DNA of 64,000 nt from Strigamia acuminata (Eukaryota; Arthropoda; Chilopoda; Geophilomorpha; Linotaeniidae), in assembly GCA_949358305.1 (NCBI GenBank), contig OX442314.1:48802581-48866580 (forward strand), written 5' to 3'. A model generated the notes under the pieces. It ran no database searches. It saw only the letters and a program-made list of their open reading frames with translations, and was not told where the DNA came from. A program made the position numbers and the translations under genes. Shown piece by piece: positions 44,801 to 56,919 of the stretch (positions are counted from its first letter, which is position 1; each line of letters opens with the position of its first letter).

Positions 44801-47800
44801 CTTGCATTTTGTTACCTGGGGCTGCCACTCCCTTCCACATAACAGCTGGCTGCTGTTGCTCTTTATTGGGTTGCAATTCTGCGGCCACCTGCGAACGTCC
44901 CTTCTCCTTGCTGGGTGGTTGATCCTCCACTCTGCGTCGCAGGTGGTTCACGTGGCGGACAATCAGTTTGGCTGTTTCTAAGTCTGTTACAGCGTAAATG
45001 ACTCTCCCTCGCCGCTGTGCAACCACTCCAGCTCTCCATGGTGGTTTCGCCACTGGCAACACTCTCCACCACACTTGTTCACCTATCTGAAAACTAACTT
45101 GGGCACCATTTTCCCCTTCAAAGCTTGTACCAAATCTTGGTCTAACCAAGTCTATATGGGTAAACACTTGTCTTCCCAAAAATGCCATTGCTGGCGTCAA
45201 GTTATTTCGGCCCCGAAAATTCGCATGTTGAAAAAGCGACAATCGCCACAATCTGAGCTCCAATGACCCGCTCACTATTTTCACTAACTTCTCCTTGACC
45301 CACCTGACCGCTCTTTCCGCTAGCCCGTTGGATTGTGGGTGATATGGGGGGGCAAATATATGATCGATGCCATTTTTGTTCATGAACTCGGCAAACTCCG
45401 CCGAGGCGAATTGGGAGCCGTTATCCGTAACCACTAAATGTGGAATTCCAAACGCACTGAATATTTGACGTAGCACTTTGATTGTTGCTGCAGACGTTGC
45501 CGATTTAACCGGGTGGGCCTCGATCCACCCGGAAAAAGCGTCTGCCAAAATCAGGACCATTTGCCCCAAAATGGGCCCCGCGTAGTCCAAATGCACCCGC
45601 ACCCAAGGTGCCTCCGCTTTGGGCCATGCAATAGGCGGGTGGTGAGGTGGCAATGTCCTATTTTGTGCGCAAATAACACAATTTTGCGCGAAACGCTCTA
45701 CCTCCACTGAGATTCCTGGCCACCAAACCACTGCCCTGGCCCGCTTCTTCATGGCCACTATTCCTGGATGGCCCTCGTGCAGTAATCGCAGCATTTTTGG
45801 CCGCAAACTCTCCGGAATAACCACTTTTTGGCCCCACAACAAAATTCCTGTAACAAGACTCAATTCGTCAAATTTCTGGTCAAAAAGTCTCAACTTGGCT
45901 GCCTTGTCCAATTCCCCCCGTTCTCCAGTTTTGACTGCCCTTATCACTAATTGCAAGTCTCGATCCAACACTGTGGCTTTAGCCACATCCCTAGCTAATA
46001 ACAAGTCCTCCTGCTCAAGTTCCACCAGAAACACTGGATAGTCATCCGACTCCTCCACAGGCACTCCAACTGGAAAACGGCTTAAAGTATCGGCATTTTG
46101 GTTATCTTGACCTCGACGATAACATAGCCGGTAATCATATGCCGCTAACACCAGCGCCCACCTGAGCATCCTGGGGCTGACCACTACCGGGATCGGCCGG
46201 TCAGTCCCCAAGATACCCAAGAGCGGCTTGTGATCCGTATAAATCACAAAACTTCGTCCAAGTAAATAAATGTGAAACTTTTTCACTGAGAAAACGATCG
46301 CTAGTCCTTCTTTGTCTATATGAGCATAGTTGAGCTCCGCTCGGCTCAATGAACGTGAAGCAAAAGCTACTGGTAATTCACGACCCTGCTCGTCCACATG
46401 AGCCAATACGGCTCCCACGCCGTACGGTGATGCATCTGTTGCTATCACAATTGGGCGGTCAAGATCGTAGAACGTCAAGACCGGGGCGCGCGTCAATGCG
46501 CTCTTGATCTGCTGGAAAGCCACCTGTCGCCTAGGCGACCACAACCACTCTGCGTCCACACACAACAGTTCGTAAAGCGGAGCGGCTGTGTTTGCTAAAT
46601 TCCTCACAAAGGCCGCATAAAACGCCACAATGCCCAAAAAAGTACGCAAATGTTTAACATCTCTTGGGGGTGACATCTTTTCAATCGCCTCAACTCGCGA
46701 CTCAATTGGGCGTACGCCATCTTCTCCTATGGAAAATCCCAAAAAATCTAATCGTGTCTTGCAAAAGACACACTTGTCACGCGCTAGTCGCAGCCCTTTC
46801 TCCATCAAGCGCGTAAAAATCACTTCCAAGATGTTCAAATGTTCATCAAGTGACCACGTCGCAATTAAAATATCATCTAAGTAGATGTATATTTTTTTAA
46901 CCCCACGCAGCACCAACTCAATCGTCCGCTGAAAGATGCCTGCCGACGGCATAGTGCCAAACGGCAGGCGAGTCACGGCCATCAGGCCCTTTACCGTGTT
47001 CACGGCGGCGATCATTGCTGACCGCTCAGATAAGGGCACCTGCAGATATGCCTGTTTCAAATCCAAGGTGGTAAAAATCCGTGCTTTTCCAATCGATGCA
47101 AGTAAGTCTGAAATTCGCGGCAGGGGGTACGGGTCTGGCTGGAGACTTGGGTTAACTGTGGAGCGGTAGTCCCCACAGAGTCTCACGCCCCCATCTTTCT
47201 TTTTGACCGTCACTAATGGTGTCCCCCACGCCGAGTAAGCAACCGGTCGGAAAACTCCCTCCTCGACCAAGCGGTCAATCTCCCTGTCGACCGCCGCCCT
47301 CAACGGAAATGGCACGGGGCGCGGACGATAGAATCTTGGAGTGGCGTCCTGCCTCAACACTAATTCGATTGGTTCACCCGTATAAGTCCCTAATCTTTCC
47401 TCAAACACTGTTTCGTATTTATGCAAAAGCTGTTGCAACCCCTGAGAATAATCACTCGAACTCGGCTGCGAACTTGTCGCTGGCAACCCCTCGATGGTTG
47501 TTTTCACCGCGAATATATCTCGCGACATCTCCGGACGATCCACAGCTTGCAACACTGTGTGTAACCCAAATAGTTGCACAAAGTCACGCCCAACTAGACT
47601 GGGTCCTTGACTCCCAACCAAAATAAAATCCACCTGTTTAGTAACCTCCTTCAGTCTGACTTGCGCTGTCACAACTCCTAACACCTTGACCGGCTGGTGT
47701 TGATAAGCAAACAGCTGAACTGCTGATGGTCTTATATCATCTGGCTGCAGCAGCCCTCTCTTCAGCAATTCATTGCAATCTGCCAGGTTCAGGATGGAAA

Positions 47801-50800
47801 GTTCACTTCCAGTGTCCAACAGCATCTTAAAAAGCAAAGTATTAATTATTAAAGTCATCACAAGCGGTTGTGACCGTCTCTTCCTGGCCGCCAACTGATA
47901 CAACGCGTAATCTTCCTCCTGTTCGTGCACTTCATTCACTGGCACGCGCCGTTGTCTCCACTCCTCGTTGGCGTATGCGCCTAGAAAACCCAGCTCTTCT
48001 TCGGGCGGGAATTCCGTTCTCCCGCACTCCACTTCAGTCTCGCGTTGGCGCCGCTTCCAAACTGGCTGTACTGGGCGAGCTCCAGTTGCCCCCGCCACCG
48101 GGGCCGCCGGGGCTCCATAAACGGGATCGAATGGACAATCCCGCACAAAATGGGGCCCGCCGCACCTGAAACACTTAATCGGCTGGCCATCTCGGCCCAC
48201 CGGGGAAGCTCCGCGTCCTCTGCCACCGTCCTGTCTTCCTCGCCATGGTCGTCGTGCATTTCCACGTTGTTGGCCGCCAAAACCCGACGTTCCCGCCGCC
48301 GCACCGGCCGTGGCCCCTGACGCTTGCTGTCCGTACGCCGGTCGTCCTCGAAATCCGCCTCTACCTCTGCCTGTTGCCATCTGCATTACTGCTGCGGACT
48401 TATTTTTATTACTCTCCGTGATGGGCAGCACCTCGTCGCTCTCAGTTGAGGCCAAATGGGCCATTTCGTGCGAAACGGCTAACTTTGTCATCTTGGTGAC
48501 CGACATTGGCATGCCTAACAATATTTCACGTACCAGTGGGGCATTCCTCGCGCCCCTGACCACCTGGTCAATGACTGCACTGTCCGTCTCCTCCTTGGTC
48601 GTGAAATCGCACTGTTGAGCGAGGATTCGCAAATCTGCTATATATTTCTCAATGCTCTCTCCTTTTTGACGCTTTTTGGCGCCTAACTTCTGCCTCGATG
48701 CATATGGAGTATTGATAGACTCATAATAGCCATCCATGGCTTTCAGGATCTCATCCAGTGGCGTTTTGGCGAGTATTTTTGGCTGAACTAACCTTTTCAT
48801 CTTCTCGTAGGTGGGCACCCCCACCACCGTAAGCAGCAACGGCACCTTTTTGTCGTCTGCAATATCATTTAGGGTTACAAAGTGTTCGAATGTTTCCTTC
48901 CATGAGGTCCAGTTCTGTAGGGAAACTCCCGTAAAGGGAGGCACAACTCCTAATACCATTTGTGCCATCACAACGTTTTTCTTTAAAACTCAACGCAAAA
49001 ATTAATAACGATTGAACTTAACCGCCAAACCGCTCGCCCCCGCGAGTCGGGCCCTAAATGGAACAGGCCAAAACTGTCACGCAAAATAAGTCATTTAACT
49101 CACTCAATTTCTGTCCAGACCCATCAAAATCACGGTAGATCCACTGTATCCCATCGTGGATACCAGTGTTGAATCTAATGTCCACTTATTTCCATTTTGA
49201 AGATTCAAGCAAAACACACACAAACTTCACTCTTTGATTTCGGTTAGTCGACTGTTTATTATTCCAAATTGCTATAGCAACCAAAAGTAGATTACATAAT
49301 TTCTTATTAACAATCAGGTGTATTCTCAATTATTACAAAGTCAATCAACATCAATCAATTAGTTGATTAGTTGTGAGTGTGTACACAACACAAAATTTGT
49401 CAAATTTTGACAAATTTTTCTCAAATTTTGACAAATTTTGACAAATTTTGACATATTTTGACAAATTTTGAGAAATTTTTTTCAAATTTTGAGAAATTTT
49501 GAGAAATTTTGAGAAAAATTTGTCAAAATTTGAGAAATTTTGACATATTTTGACAAATTTTGAGAAATTTTTTTCAAATTTTGACAAATTTTAACATATT
49601 TTGACAAATTTTGAGAAATTTTCCTCAAATTTTGAGAAATTTTGAGAAATTTTGAGAAAAATTTGTCAAAATTTGACAAATTTTGACATATTTTGAGAAA
49701 TTTTGAGAAATTTTGACAAATTTTGAGAAATTTTGACAAATTTTGAGAAATTTTTCTCAAATTTTGAGAAATTTTCACAAATTTTGAGAAATTTTTCTCA
49801 AATTTTGACATATTTTGACAATTTTTGAGAAATTTTTCTCAAATTTTGACAAATTTTGACATATTTTGACAAATTTTGAGAAATTTTTCTCAAATTTTGA
49901 CAAATTTTGACATATTTTCACAAATTTTGACATATTTTCACAAATTTTGACATGTTTTCACAAATTTTGACATATTTTCACAAATTTTGACATATTTTCA
50001 CAAATTTTCACAAATTTATCCAAAAAATGGAGAATTTGGTTTGAAATTTACAAAAGAAATGTACACAAACCGTTTGAAATTCATTCGCAATGCATCAAAA
50101 TCTCATCAAATTCGCTCGCAGTTGATTCAAATCTTATCTAAATTCCTGTGAAATTTCATTTTCTTCCTTCACCATCACAATAAAAACAAAATTCAAATTC
50201 AAATTCCAATTTATCTTTATTAATTACCATTATTAACATACAAGTAATTCATTCGAGCACAAATACAGTATAGGCCTACCGTAATCATCTTTTCAAAACC
50301 GTAATCATCATTTCAAAACTCACAATTCAAAATGGCTAACTCCTAACTCGGTCCTCACCCAACCGACTCACTTTGACAAATGGCACCATCCTGTCCCTGC
50401 ACAAGATCTTTATATAGACTACACTATATATACTAGCAAGTAAGATACACAAAGACCTATACCTATATGTATAAAAATATAATGTTTTGTACATAAGTGC
50501 AAATAAATAGGCTTACCAACTACATGCATTTCAATGCTAATTCTGGAACATGTAGAGAATATGACGTTGAAAATATCGCTCCATCATCCGAGATCACAGA
50601 TCACACATCACAGATCAGCTTCTTTTATTTTACTATTTAGTCGCTAGAGTGCGCAACCTCAAGTTCCCGTACCGCGAGATGAGAGGAGAGCCACTTGCCG
50701 CCCATCGTACTGCTTAATCGGAATGAAATTATTCCTTCCTGGGGTCAACGTGGTCCCCTCTTTCTTTTCCTTTGTCACTTGCAGACAACAACCAAACCAA

Positions 50801-50895
50801 ACCAACAATCTCCGTCCTCGACTCGCAGCGTTTTCAGCGAGCCCGAATCGACAATTTTCTACTGTATTTATTTCACTTTTCATTTTAGCCGCCAT
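41877..50895 (-). CDS. Array gene copy 2, with a Gypsy element in intron 1
   Basis: Exons: 50895-50779, 43557-43080, 42295-41877 (337 aa). The coding exons look almost the same as copy 1. The sequence just past the exon 2 donor differs (TTTCGAAAAGG instead of TTTCGGTCGG, in plus-strand terms an added TTCCTTTTCG piece), which does not change the predicted junction. The first intron, normally about 1.6 kb, is expanded to over 7 kb by the complete Mag-like Gypsy insertion at 43882-49390, which lies in the same transcriptional direction and could disturb splicing or polyadenylation. Confidence 0.58.
42457..42981. mobile_element. hAT-type element, short form (unit 2)
   Basis: 525 bp, same ends as in unit 1 and same target duplication CAATAGCA at 42449-42456 and 42982-42989. 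It keeps only one arm of the GTAC-rich palindrome (about 42530-42815). The shared duplication shows the insertion predates the array. Confidence 0.85.
43793..43881. repeat. Satellite fragment left of the Gypsy insertion (unit 2)
   Basis: Inverted TTTCTCAAAATTTGAGAAA words up to the target duplication CAAAA. Confidence 0.8.
43882..44105 (-). repeat. 3' LTR of the 5.5-kb Gypsy element
   Basis: 224 bp, plus-strand limits TGTTGAATC and GTACACAACA; matches 49167-49390. Confidence 0.96.
44106..44119 (-). other. Polypurine tract of the 5.5-kb Gypsy element
   Basis: AAAGTGGGGAGGAG on the minus strand, touching the 3' LTR. Confidence 0.85.
44187..48968 (-). CDS. Gag-Pol polyprotein in a single frame (about 1,593 aa)
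   Basis: The first ATG of the frame is at 48968 (a GTG precedes it). A Gag domain (residues about 10-180) is followed by an Arg/Gly-rich linker and one CCHC knuckle CFRCGGPHFVRDC (267-279). Then come protease LLDTGSELS (about 384-392), RT with LDLKQAYLQ, LPFGTMPS and YLDD (697-700), RNase H at ATDASPYGVG, and integrase with HEGHPG...C..C. The D,D,E residues are in HLDYAG, TDNGSQF and NGLAERAVRW. Integrase and Gag style match the Mag/K02A2.6 group. Unlike the 12-kb element, no frameshift is needed. A long Pro/Glu/Gln-rich tail follows the integrase. Confidence 0.95.
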   Translation of the reverse strand: MAQMVLGVVPPFTGVSLQNWTSWKETFEHFVTLNDIADDKKVPLLLTVVGVPTYEKMKRLVQPKILAKTPLDEILKAMDGYYESINTPYASRQKLGAKKRQKGESIEKYIADLRILAQQCDFTTKEETDSAVIDQVVRGARNAPLVREILLGMPMSVTKMTKLAVSHEMAHLASTESDEVLPITESNKNKSAAVMQMATGRGRGGFRGRPAYGQQASGATAGAAAGTSGFGGQQRGNARRPWRGRQDGGRGRGASPVGRDGQPIKCFRCGGPHFVRDCPFDPVYGAPAAPVAGATGARPVQPVWKRRQRETEVECGRTEFPPEEELGFLGAYANEEWRQRRVPVNEVHEQEEDYALYQLAARKRRSQPLVMTLIINTLLFKMLLDTGSELSILNLADCNELLKRGLLQPDDIRPSAVQLFAYQHQPVKVLGVVTAQVRLKEVTKQVDFILVGSQGPSLVGRDFVQLFGLHTVLQAVDRPEMSRDIFAVKTTIEGLPATSSQPSSSDYSQGLQQLLHKYETVFEERLGTYTGEPIELVLRQDATPRFYRPRPVPFPLRAAVDREIDRLVEEGVFRPVAYSAWGTPLVTVKKKDGGVRLCGDYRSTVNPSLQPDPYPLPRISDLLASIGKARIFTTLDLKQAYLQVPLSERSAMIAAVNTVKGLMAVTRLPFGTMPSAGIFQRTIELVLRGVKKIYIYLDDILIATWSLDEHLNILEVIFTRLMEKGLRLARDKCVFCKTRLDFLGFSIGEDGVRPIESRVEAIEKMSPPRDVKHLRTFLGIVAFYAAFVRNLANTAAPLYELLCVDAEWLWSPRRQVAFQQIKSALTRAPVLTFYDLDRPIVIATDASPYGVGAVLAHVDEQGRELPVAFASRSLSRAELNYAHIDKEGLAIVFSVKKFHIYLLGRSFVIYTDHKPLLGILGTDRPIPVVVSPRMLRWALVLAAYDYRLCYRRGQDNQNADTLSRFPVGVPVEESDDYPVFLVELEQEDLLLARDVAKATVLDRDLQLVIRAVKTGERGELDKAAKLRLFDQKFDELSLVTGILLWGQKVVIPESLRPKMLRLLHEGHPGIVAMKKRARAVVWWPGISVEVERFAQNCVICAQNRTLPPHHPPIAWPKAEAPWVRVHLDYAGPILGQMVLILADAFSGWIEAHPVKSATSAATIKVLRQIFSAFGIPHLVVTDNGSQFASAEFAEFMNKNGIDHIFAPPYHPQSNGLAERAVRWVKEKLVKIVSGSLELRLWRLSLFQHANFRGRNNLTPAMAFLGRQVFTHIDLVRPRFGTSFEGENGAQVSFQIGEQVWWRVLPVAKPPWRAGVVAQRRGRVIYAVTDLETAKLIVRHVNHLRRRVEDQPPSKEKGRSQVAAELQPNKEQQQPAVMWKGVAAPGNKMQVNLPIILVPPERVVPIIPAPQDQQLLEEIPAPQQRVVAPPEVQEPAPGPSTGLVPTPTLVDRARRESELRMSIGGTPPFIRAALQGNMPRLPVLGEHPLTPGIPARRTRNAVPVYKEDSSGEESEDDETDFIPARQEIPAHVRKAKKGLRVADMVALVPTGDPEESNQATPELEGELQEDRRVAPQRVEPTPAPANKITLRKKK
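49146..49165 (-). other. Primer binding site of the 5.5-kb Gypsy element
   Basis: The minus strand reads TGGTATCCACGATGGGATAC one base after the 5' LTR, so the primer tRNA should end in GTGGATACCA. The tRNA could not be named. Confidence 0.6.
49167..49390 (-). repeat. 5' LTR of the 5.5-kb Gypsy element
   Basis: 224 bp, appears identical to the 3' LTR. Confidence 0.96.
49396..50025. repeat. TTTTGAGAAA-type satellite, unit 2 (right of the Gypsy insertion)
   Basis: Same 10-bp words as in unit 1, continuing from the second CAAAA of the target duplication. Confidence 0.9.
50026..50778. other. Remaining intron 1 DNA of array gene copy 2
   Basis: Matches 39666-40423 of unit 1; nothing new. Confidence 0.4.
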
Positions 50896-52234
50896 TTTGG
50901 CCCACCACCGCCTAACTTCGCTGAGTTAGTTCGGACCTCCTCACAACACAAATCAGTTGAATTAAGTAAATTGTTTTTTTCTATCTATTACTTTTACACT
51001 GCAGGTACAAAATTTATTCTTTTACAAAAAAACAAACAACCATACCTTCAGTTGTAGCACAAAATCATTTCACTTGCAATTTCTCTGGATCTGGAGCGGT
51101 TTGACTTTTGAGATTGAAATAAGCACAAGTACTGTTTAATAGATTCCTTATTCCTTTCTTTCTCTCTTTCCAGGATAGTAAGAAAAAGATGAAACCTCGA
51201 TCAACCACAGCGCGACATTAAAATAATACGTCCGTGCCAGAAAATAAAGATAAAATAAAAAAGTATACAAATAAATAAATAAATAAATAAATAAATGTTC
51301 TTTTCTTTTCTTTTCTTTTCTTTTCTTTCCGTTAAAAAGAAGAAAACAAGCAACCAAACCAGCTGTGATCTACATTGGGGCATTTATTATAAACACAAAA
51401 ATATTTGTACACTTTTTGTTCGATATCGAGATAATATTGATGAATCGCACAACATATAAATTTCACTGGGTAAAATAATATGAAGTGAATCTGAAAATTT
51501 ACAAACATCGTATTGAATTAATTAATTAATCATAATTATTCATTTTCATTAGGTTTTTTTTGAATTTGAACTTTTTAAATGTCTAATTTTTTTTTATCCT
51601 TTACATAAAAATACAAAACACACAAATAACGACGAGTGGAATGTATATTATTATATCACAAATAAACAACAAAAAAATCCATCCATCCATCAATTCCATG
51701 AATGCACATTATTCATTTACAAGTTGATAATTTTGTTCATCCAGAAGTTAGTTCCCTCATTTAGTTTATTCTTTTTTCTAAAGAAAATTAGCTGCTCGCA
51801 AATATATACAAAATCTCAAATGCCAAAAAATAAATATTGACAACCATAATACTAATTAAGAATAGTCAATTAATAAAAATTTGTCTTTTTCCATACATAT
51901 AAAAAATACTTAAATTACTTGAAAATTCAGAATATTTACAAATTAATCAAGAAATGTGTCGAAACATTTTCGCAATCTTATTTACAATTTATATTTATAT
52001 TTTTTCATGTATGAAAAAATACAAAACGCGTTAAAACAATAATAGTTTGACTTCTTTCTTTCTTTCCTCCATTCTTCTTTCTACCCGTAAACCAAATTTC
52101 GCAAATTTGAATAAAATTAAGTTGAATTAAAACATTGATTGAATAAATCAATAAATTAGTGAATAATTTGATCGAATTTCAAAAATTCTGCGCACCGTTG
52201 TAAAATAAAGAAAAATCAATTTCCGAGACGTAAA
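50896..52234. other. Spacer between array gene copies 2 and 3
   Basis: Same as the 40541-41876 spacer, but about 57 bases (CTTTCTTTC...GTTGAAA part) are missing near 51047. The (TTTTC)n tract is longer, and a small insertion GTGTCGA lies at about 51957. Confidence 0.5.
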
Positions 52235-55200
52235 CTATGTAGGATGAGACATCGAGGGAGTCAAACTACCGTTAGCCATGACAACATTGGGTGTCGAGAC
52301 GACCACAACAGGTTTGACCAATGGCTGCGCATGAGCATGAGCGGTTGGCAAGAAGGGAATCTGACCGACAGACTTCAACATTTGTGGCGCCGCGGTCACT
52401 TTGGCCAAGGACGGTTGAGCGGCGATTACTTGAGCCATGGTGGCCGCGTGGTTCATCATGTTCACTGGAGCGATCATGGTCGACACGTGATTGGCAGAAC
52501 TGACCAAATGTCCCGGCGCCGGCTGAACCACGTGCGTGATTTGCGTGGCAATCGGCGCGCTTCGCACTTGAGTGCCCGGTCTGACGGCCATCACTTGTCG
52601 CACCACGTTGTTCATGTGCGCCGACATTATGTTACCGTGAGCTAGATTCAACAATGACAAAACTTGATTTATTATTGCCAACACTTAAACAACTAAACGA
52701 GGAAGGACATTCAAAGTCAAACGGATCGCATTCATCGTTTGCAATCATCGCACTCGATCTAGAACCACAAATGGCCACCTGAACAACAAATATCCAATAG
52801 CACAGGGGTTCCCAAACTTTTTAGCATCGCGACTTATTTTTAAGCAAGGCGATCTCTGTTTATACTCACATTGAATGAGTGTAAACATCAAATTTTAAAA
52901 TAAAAAGTGGAAAACGGGAGAAAATACGAGAATCTATCTCGTGTTTTCTCGCATTTTCCCATGTACCGCGAGATGTACCGCAAATTCACGGTACCGGTAC
53001 TACAGGGCGCCAAAAAAGTACCGCGGTACAAGTACGCAGTACTACTGCAGACTACAGAAAGTACCGCGGTCCCGGTACACAGCTTGTACAAAAGTACCGC
53101 GGTACAGGCTGCGGTACAGTACTTCCGGTACAGTACCGCGTACCGTGCCCAACACCGATTAAATTTTTCAAAAATGAACTACTAAAAAAAAAAAGAAATT
53201 TTACGTAAAATTTTACATAAGTTTGCAAAAAATAATTTTAGTGCACTTTTTTAGGGGGGCGTTACGTCTACAAGTTAGTTAGATTGTCACAATTGGGCCG
53301 TTGCGTCCCACAGTTTGGGAAACGCTGCAATAGCAGATGGAAATTTGAAGTTTGCAATGTCACTAGAACATAATCAATCCACTTTAACTTTGAACACACC
53401 TTCCTTTTCGAAGGAAAGTACAAACCATGCGGAATGACGGCCCGCGGAGCACAGATTTGTGACTGCAGCATGTGGTGAACGGGTTTATTCGAATTGCTGA
53501 CCTGGATCATGCCCTGCGCGCTGCCCGGCGCCGAACAAGTCGTGTGCAGCGTGATGCCTCGTGTGAGCGCCGTCAACGTGGTGGGGATCGCCTTGACGGC
53601 AATCGCATTGCTCATCATGGGCCCCACAACACCCTTTGCAGCCACGGTCACCGGAAGAACGTTCGGCTTGGCTAAAGTCATTGTCGCTTTCTGCGCCGTT
53701 CCGGCAATGGCCGCGATTGCCGTCATGCGGGGTGTCATCACGTTCACGGCCGCCGCAAACGTCGAAGACACGTTTGTTGCTGCGTTGAGTACCGGCACGC
53801 CCGTCGGAGCCGCCGAGATGACTCGCACGGCTTGCGGCGTGATCACCTGCACGGTGGCCGGGTGTGATATGACGTTCGTTCCACCGTTCATGTGAATACC
53901 CATCTGAAATTACGTTTTTTCAATTTGGCAAAATTTGCGAAAGATTTGTCAAATACCGTACTGCCTCGATTATTAAACGCCGGACTTAACTAAGTGCCGG
54001 GACTCGATTAAACGCCGGGGGCTCGGCGGCGTGTAGTGCACGAATAAATGCGGCCCCGAATCAACCCGCCCGGCAGTGGGTCGGATCAAAAAAAATTAAT
54101 AAACGCCCCGGCGTTTATTCGAGGCAGGACAGTTATTGTCAAACATTGTGAGTAATTTCTCAAAACTTCTCAACATTTCTCAAAATTTGAGAAAAATTTG
54201 TCAAAATTTGAGAAATTTTGACATATTTTGACAAATTTTGAGAAATTTTTTTCAAATTTTGACAAATTTTAACATATTTTGACAAATTTTGAGAAATTTT
54301 CCTCAAATTTTGAGAAATTTTGAGAAATTTTGAGAAAAATTTGTCAAAATTTGACAAATTTTGACATATTTTGAGAAATTTTGAGAAATTTTGACAAATT
54401 TTGAGAAATTTTGACAAATTTTGAGAAATTTTTCTCAAATTTTGAGAAATTTTCACAAATTTTGAGAAATTTTTCTCAAATTTTGACATATTTTGACAAT
54501 TTTTGAGAAATTTTTCTCAAATTTTGACAAATTTTGACATATTTTGACAAATTTTGAGAAATTTTTCTCAAATTTTGACAAATTTTGACATATTTTCACA
54601 AATTTTGACATGTTTTCACAAATTTTGACATATTTTCACAAATTTTGACATATTTTCACAAATTTTGACAAATTTATCCAAAAAATGGAGAATTTGGTTT
54701 GAAATTTACAAAAGAAATGTACACAAACCGTTTGAAATTCATTCGCAATGCATCAAAATCTCATCAAATTCGCTCGCAGTTGATTCAAATCTTATCTAAA
54801 TTCCTGTGAAATTTCATTTTCTTCCTTCACCATCACAATAAAAACAAAATTCAAATTCAAATTCCAATTTATCTTTATTAATTACCATTATTAACATACA
54901 AGTAATTCATTCGAGCACAAATACAGTATAGGCCTACCGTAATCATCTTTTCAAAACCGTAATCATCATTTCAAAACTCACAATTCAAAATGGCTAACTC
55001 CTAACTCGGTCCTCACCCAACCGACTCACTTTGACAAATGGCACCATCCTGTCCCTGCACAAGATCTTTATATAGACTACACTATATATACTAGCAAGTA
55101 AGATACACAAAGACCTATACCTATATGTATAAAAATATAATGTTTTGTACATAAGTGCAAATAAATAGGCTTACCAACTACATGCATTTCAATGCTAATT

Positions 55201-55553
55201 CTGGAACATGTAGAGAATATGACGTTGAAAATATCGCTCCATCATCCGAGATCACAGATCACACATCACAGATCAGCTTCTTTTATTTTACTATTTAGTC
55301 GCTAGAGTGCGCAACCTCAAGTTCCCGTACTGCGAGATGAGAGGAGAGCCACTTGCCGCCCATCGTACTGCTTAATCGGAATGAAATTATTCCTTCCTGG
55401 GGTCAACGTGGTCCCCTCTTTCTTTTCCTTTGTCACTTGCAGACAACAACCAAACCAAACCAACAATCTCCGTCCTCGACTCGCAGCGTTTTCAGCGAGC
55501 CCGAATCGACAATTTTCTACTGTATTTATTTCACTTTTCATTTTAGCCGCCAT
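52235..55553 (-). CDS. Array gene copy 3
   Basis: Exons: 55553-55437, 53903-53426, 52641-52235 (333 aa). Exon 3 lacks two hexamers relative to copies 1 and 2, removing a VG from SVGVGQ and an ST from VSTSTP, both in frame. The first exon, splice sites and stop are otherwise conserved. A conserved frame across copies is the main argument that the exons are real. Confidence 0.58.
52803..53327. mobile_element. hAT-type element, short form (unit 3)
   Basis: Same 525-bp short form and position in intron 2 as in unit 2, with the same flanking octamer. Confidence 0.85.
54140..54676. repeat. TTTTGAGAAA-type satellite, unit 3
   Basis: Same family as in unit 1, slightly shorter. Confidence 0.9.
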
Positions 55554-56919
55554 TTTGGCCCACCACCGCCTAACTTCGCTGAGTTAGTTCGGACCTCCTC
55601 ACAACACAAATCAGTTGAATTAAGTAAATTGTTTTTTTCTATCTATTACTTTTACACTGCAGGTACAAAATTTATTCTTTTACAAAAAAACAAACAACCA
55701 TACCTTTCTTTCTTTCTTTTTGTGGCCAAAATGGGTGCACTTGATAGTGTTGAAACAGTTGTAGCACAAAATCATTTCACTTGCAATTTCTCTGGATCTG
55801 GAGCGGTTTGACTTTTGAGATTGAAATAAGCACAAGTACTGTTTAATAGATTCCTTATTCCTTTCTTTCTCTCTTTCCAGGATAGTAAGAAAAAGATGAA
55901 ACCTCGATCAACCACAGCGCGACATTAAAATAATACGTCCGTGCCAGAAAATAAAGATAAAATAAAAAAGTATACAAATAAATAAATAAATAAATAAATG
56001 TTCTTTTCTTTTCTTTTCTTTTCTTTCCGTTAAAAAGAAGAAAACAAGCAACCAAACCAGCTGTGATCTACATTGGGGCATTTATTATAAACACAAAAAT
56101 ATTTGTACACTTTTTGTTCGATATCGAGATAATATTGATGAATCGCACAACATATAAATTTCACTGGGTAAAATAATATGAAGTGAATCTGAAAATTTAC
56201 AAACATCGTATTGAATTAATTAATCATAATTATTCATTTTCATTAGGTTTTTTTTGAATTTGAACTTTTTAAATGTCTAATTTTTTTTTATCCTTTACAT
56301 AAAAATACAAAACACACAAATAACGACGAGTGGAATGTATATTATTATATCACAAATAAACAACAAAAAAATCCATCCATCCATCAATTCCATGAATGCA
56401 CATTATTCATTTACAAGTTGATAATTTTGTTCATCCAGAAGTTAGTTCCCTCATTTAGTTTATTCTTTTTTCTAAAGAAAATTAGCTGCTCGCAAATATA
56501 TACAAAATCTCAAATGCCAAAAAATAAATATTGACAACCATAATACTAATTAAGAATAGTCAATTAATAAAAATTTGTCTTTTTCCATACATATAAAAAA
56601 TACTTAAATTACTTGAAAATTCAGAATATTTACAAATTAATCAAGAAAACATTTTCGCAATCTTATTTACAATTTATATTTATATTTTTTCATGTATGAA
56701 AAAATACAAAACGCGTTAAAACAATAATAGTTTGACTTCTTTCTTTCTTTCCTCCATTCTTCTTTCTACCCGTAAACCAAATTTCGCAAATTTGAATAAA
56801 ATTAAGTTGAATTAAAACATTGATTGAATAAATCAATAAATTAGTGAATAATTTGATCGAATTTCAAAAATTCTGCGCACCGTTGTAAAATAAAGAAAAA
56901 TCAATTTCCGAGACGTAAA
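55554..56919. other. Spacer between array gene copies 3 and 4
   Basis: Same layout as the other spacers; nothing else seen. Confidence 0.5.

Larger units (their letters stand above)
43882..49390 (-). mobile_element. Complete Mag-like Gypsy LTR retrotransposon, 5,509 bp
   Basis: 224-bp LTRs with TG...CA ends, 5-bp target duplication CAAAA (43877-43881 and 49391-49395), one uninterrupted Gag-Pol frame, primer site and polypurine tract. No LTR difference seen, so insertion is very recent. It lies inside the intron 1 satellite of array unit 2 only. Confidence 0.96.
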
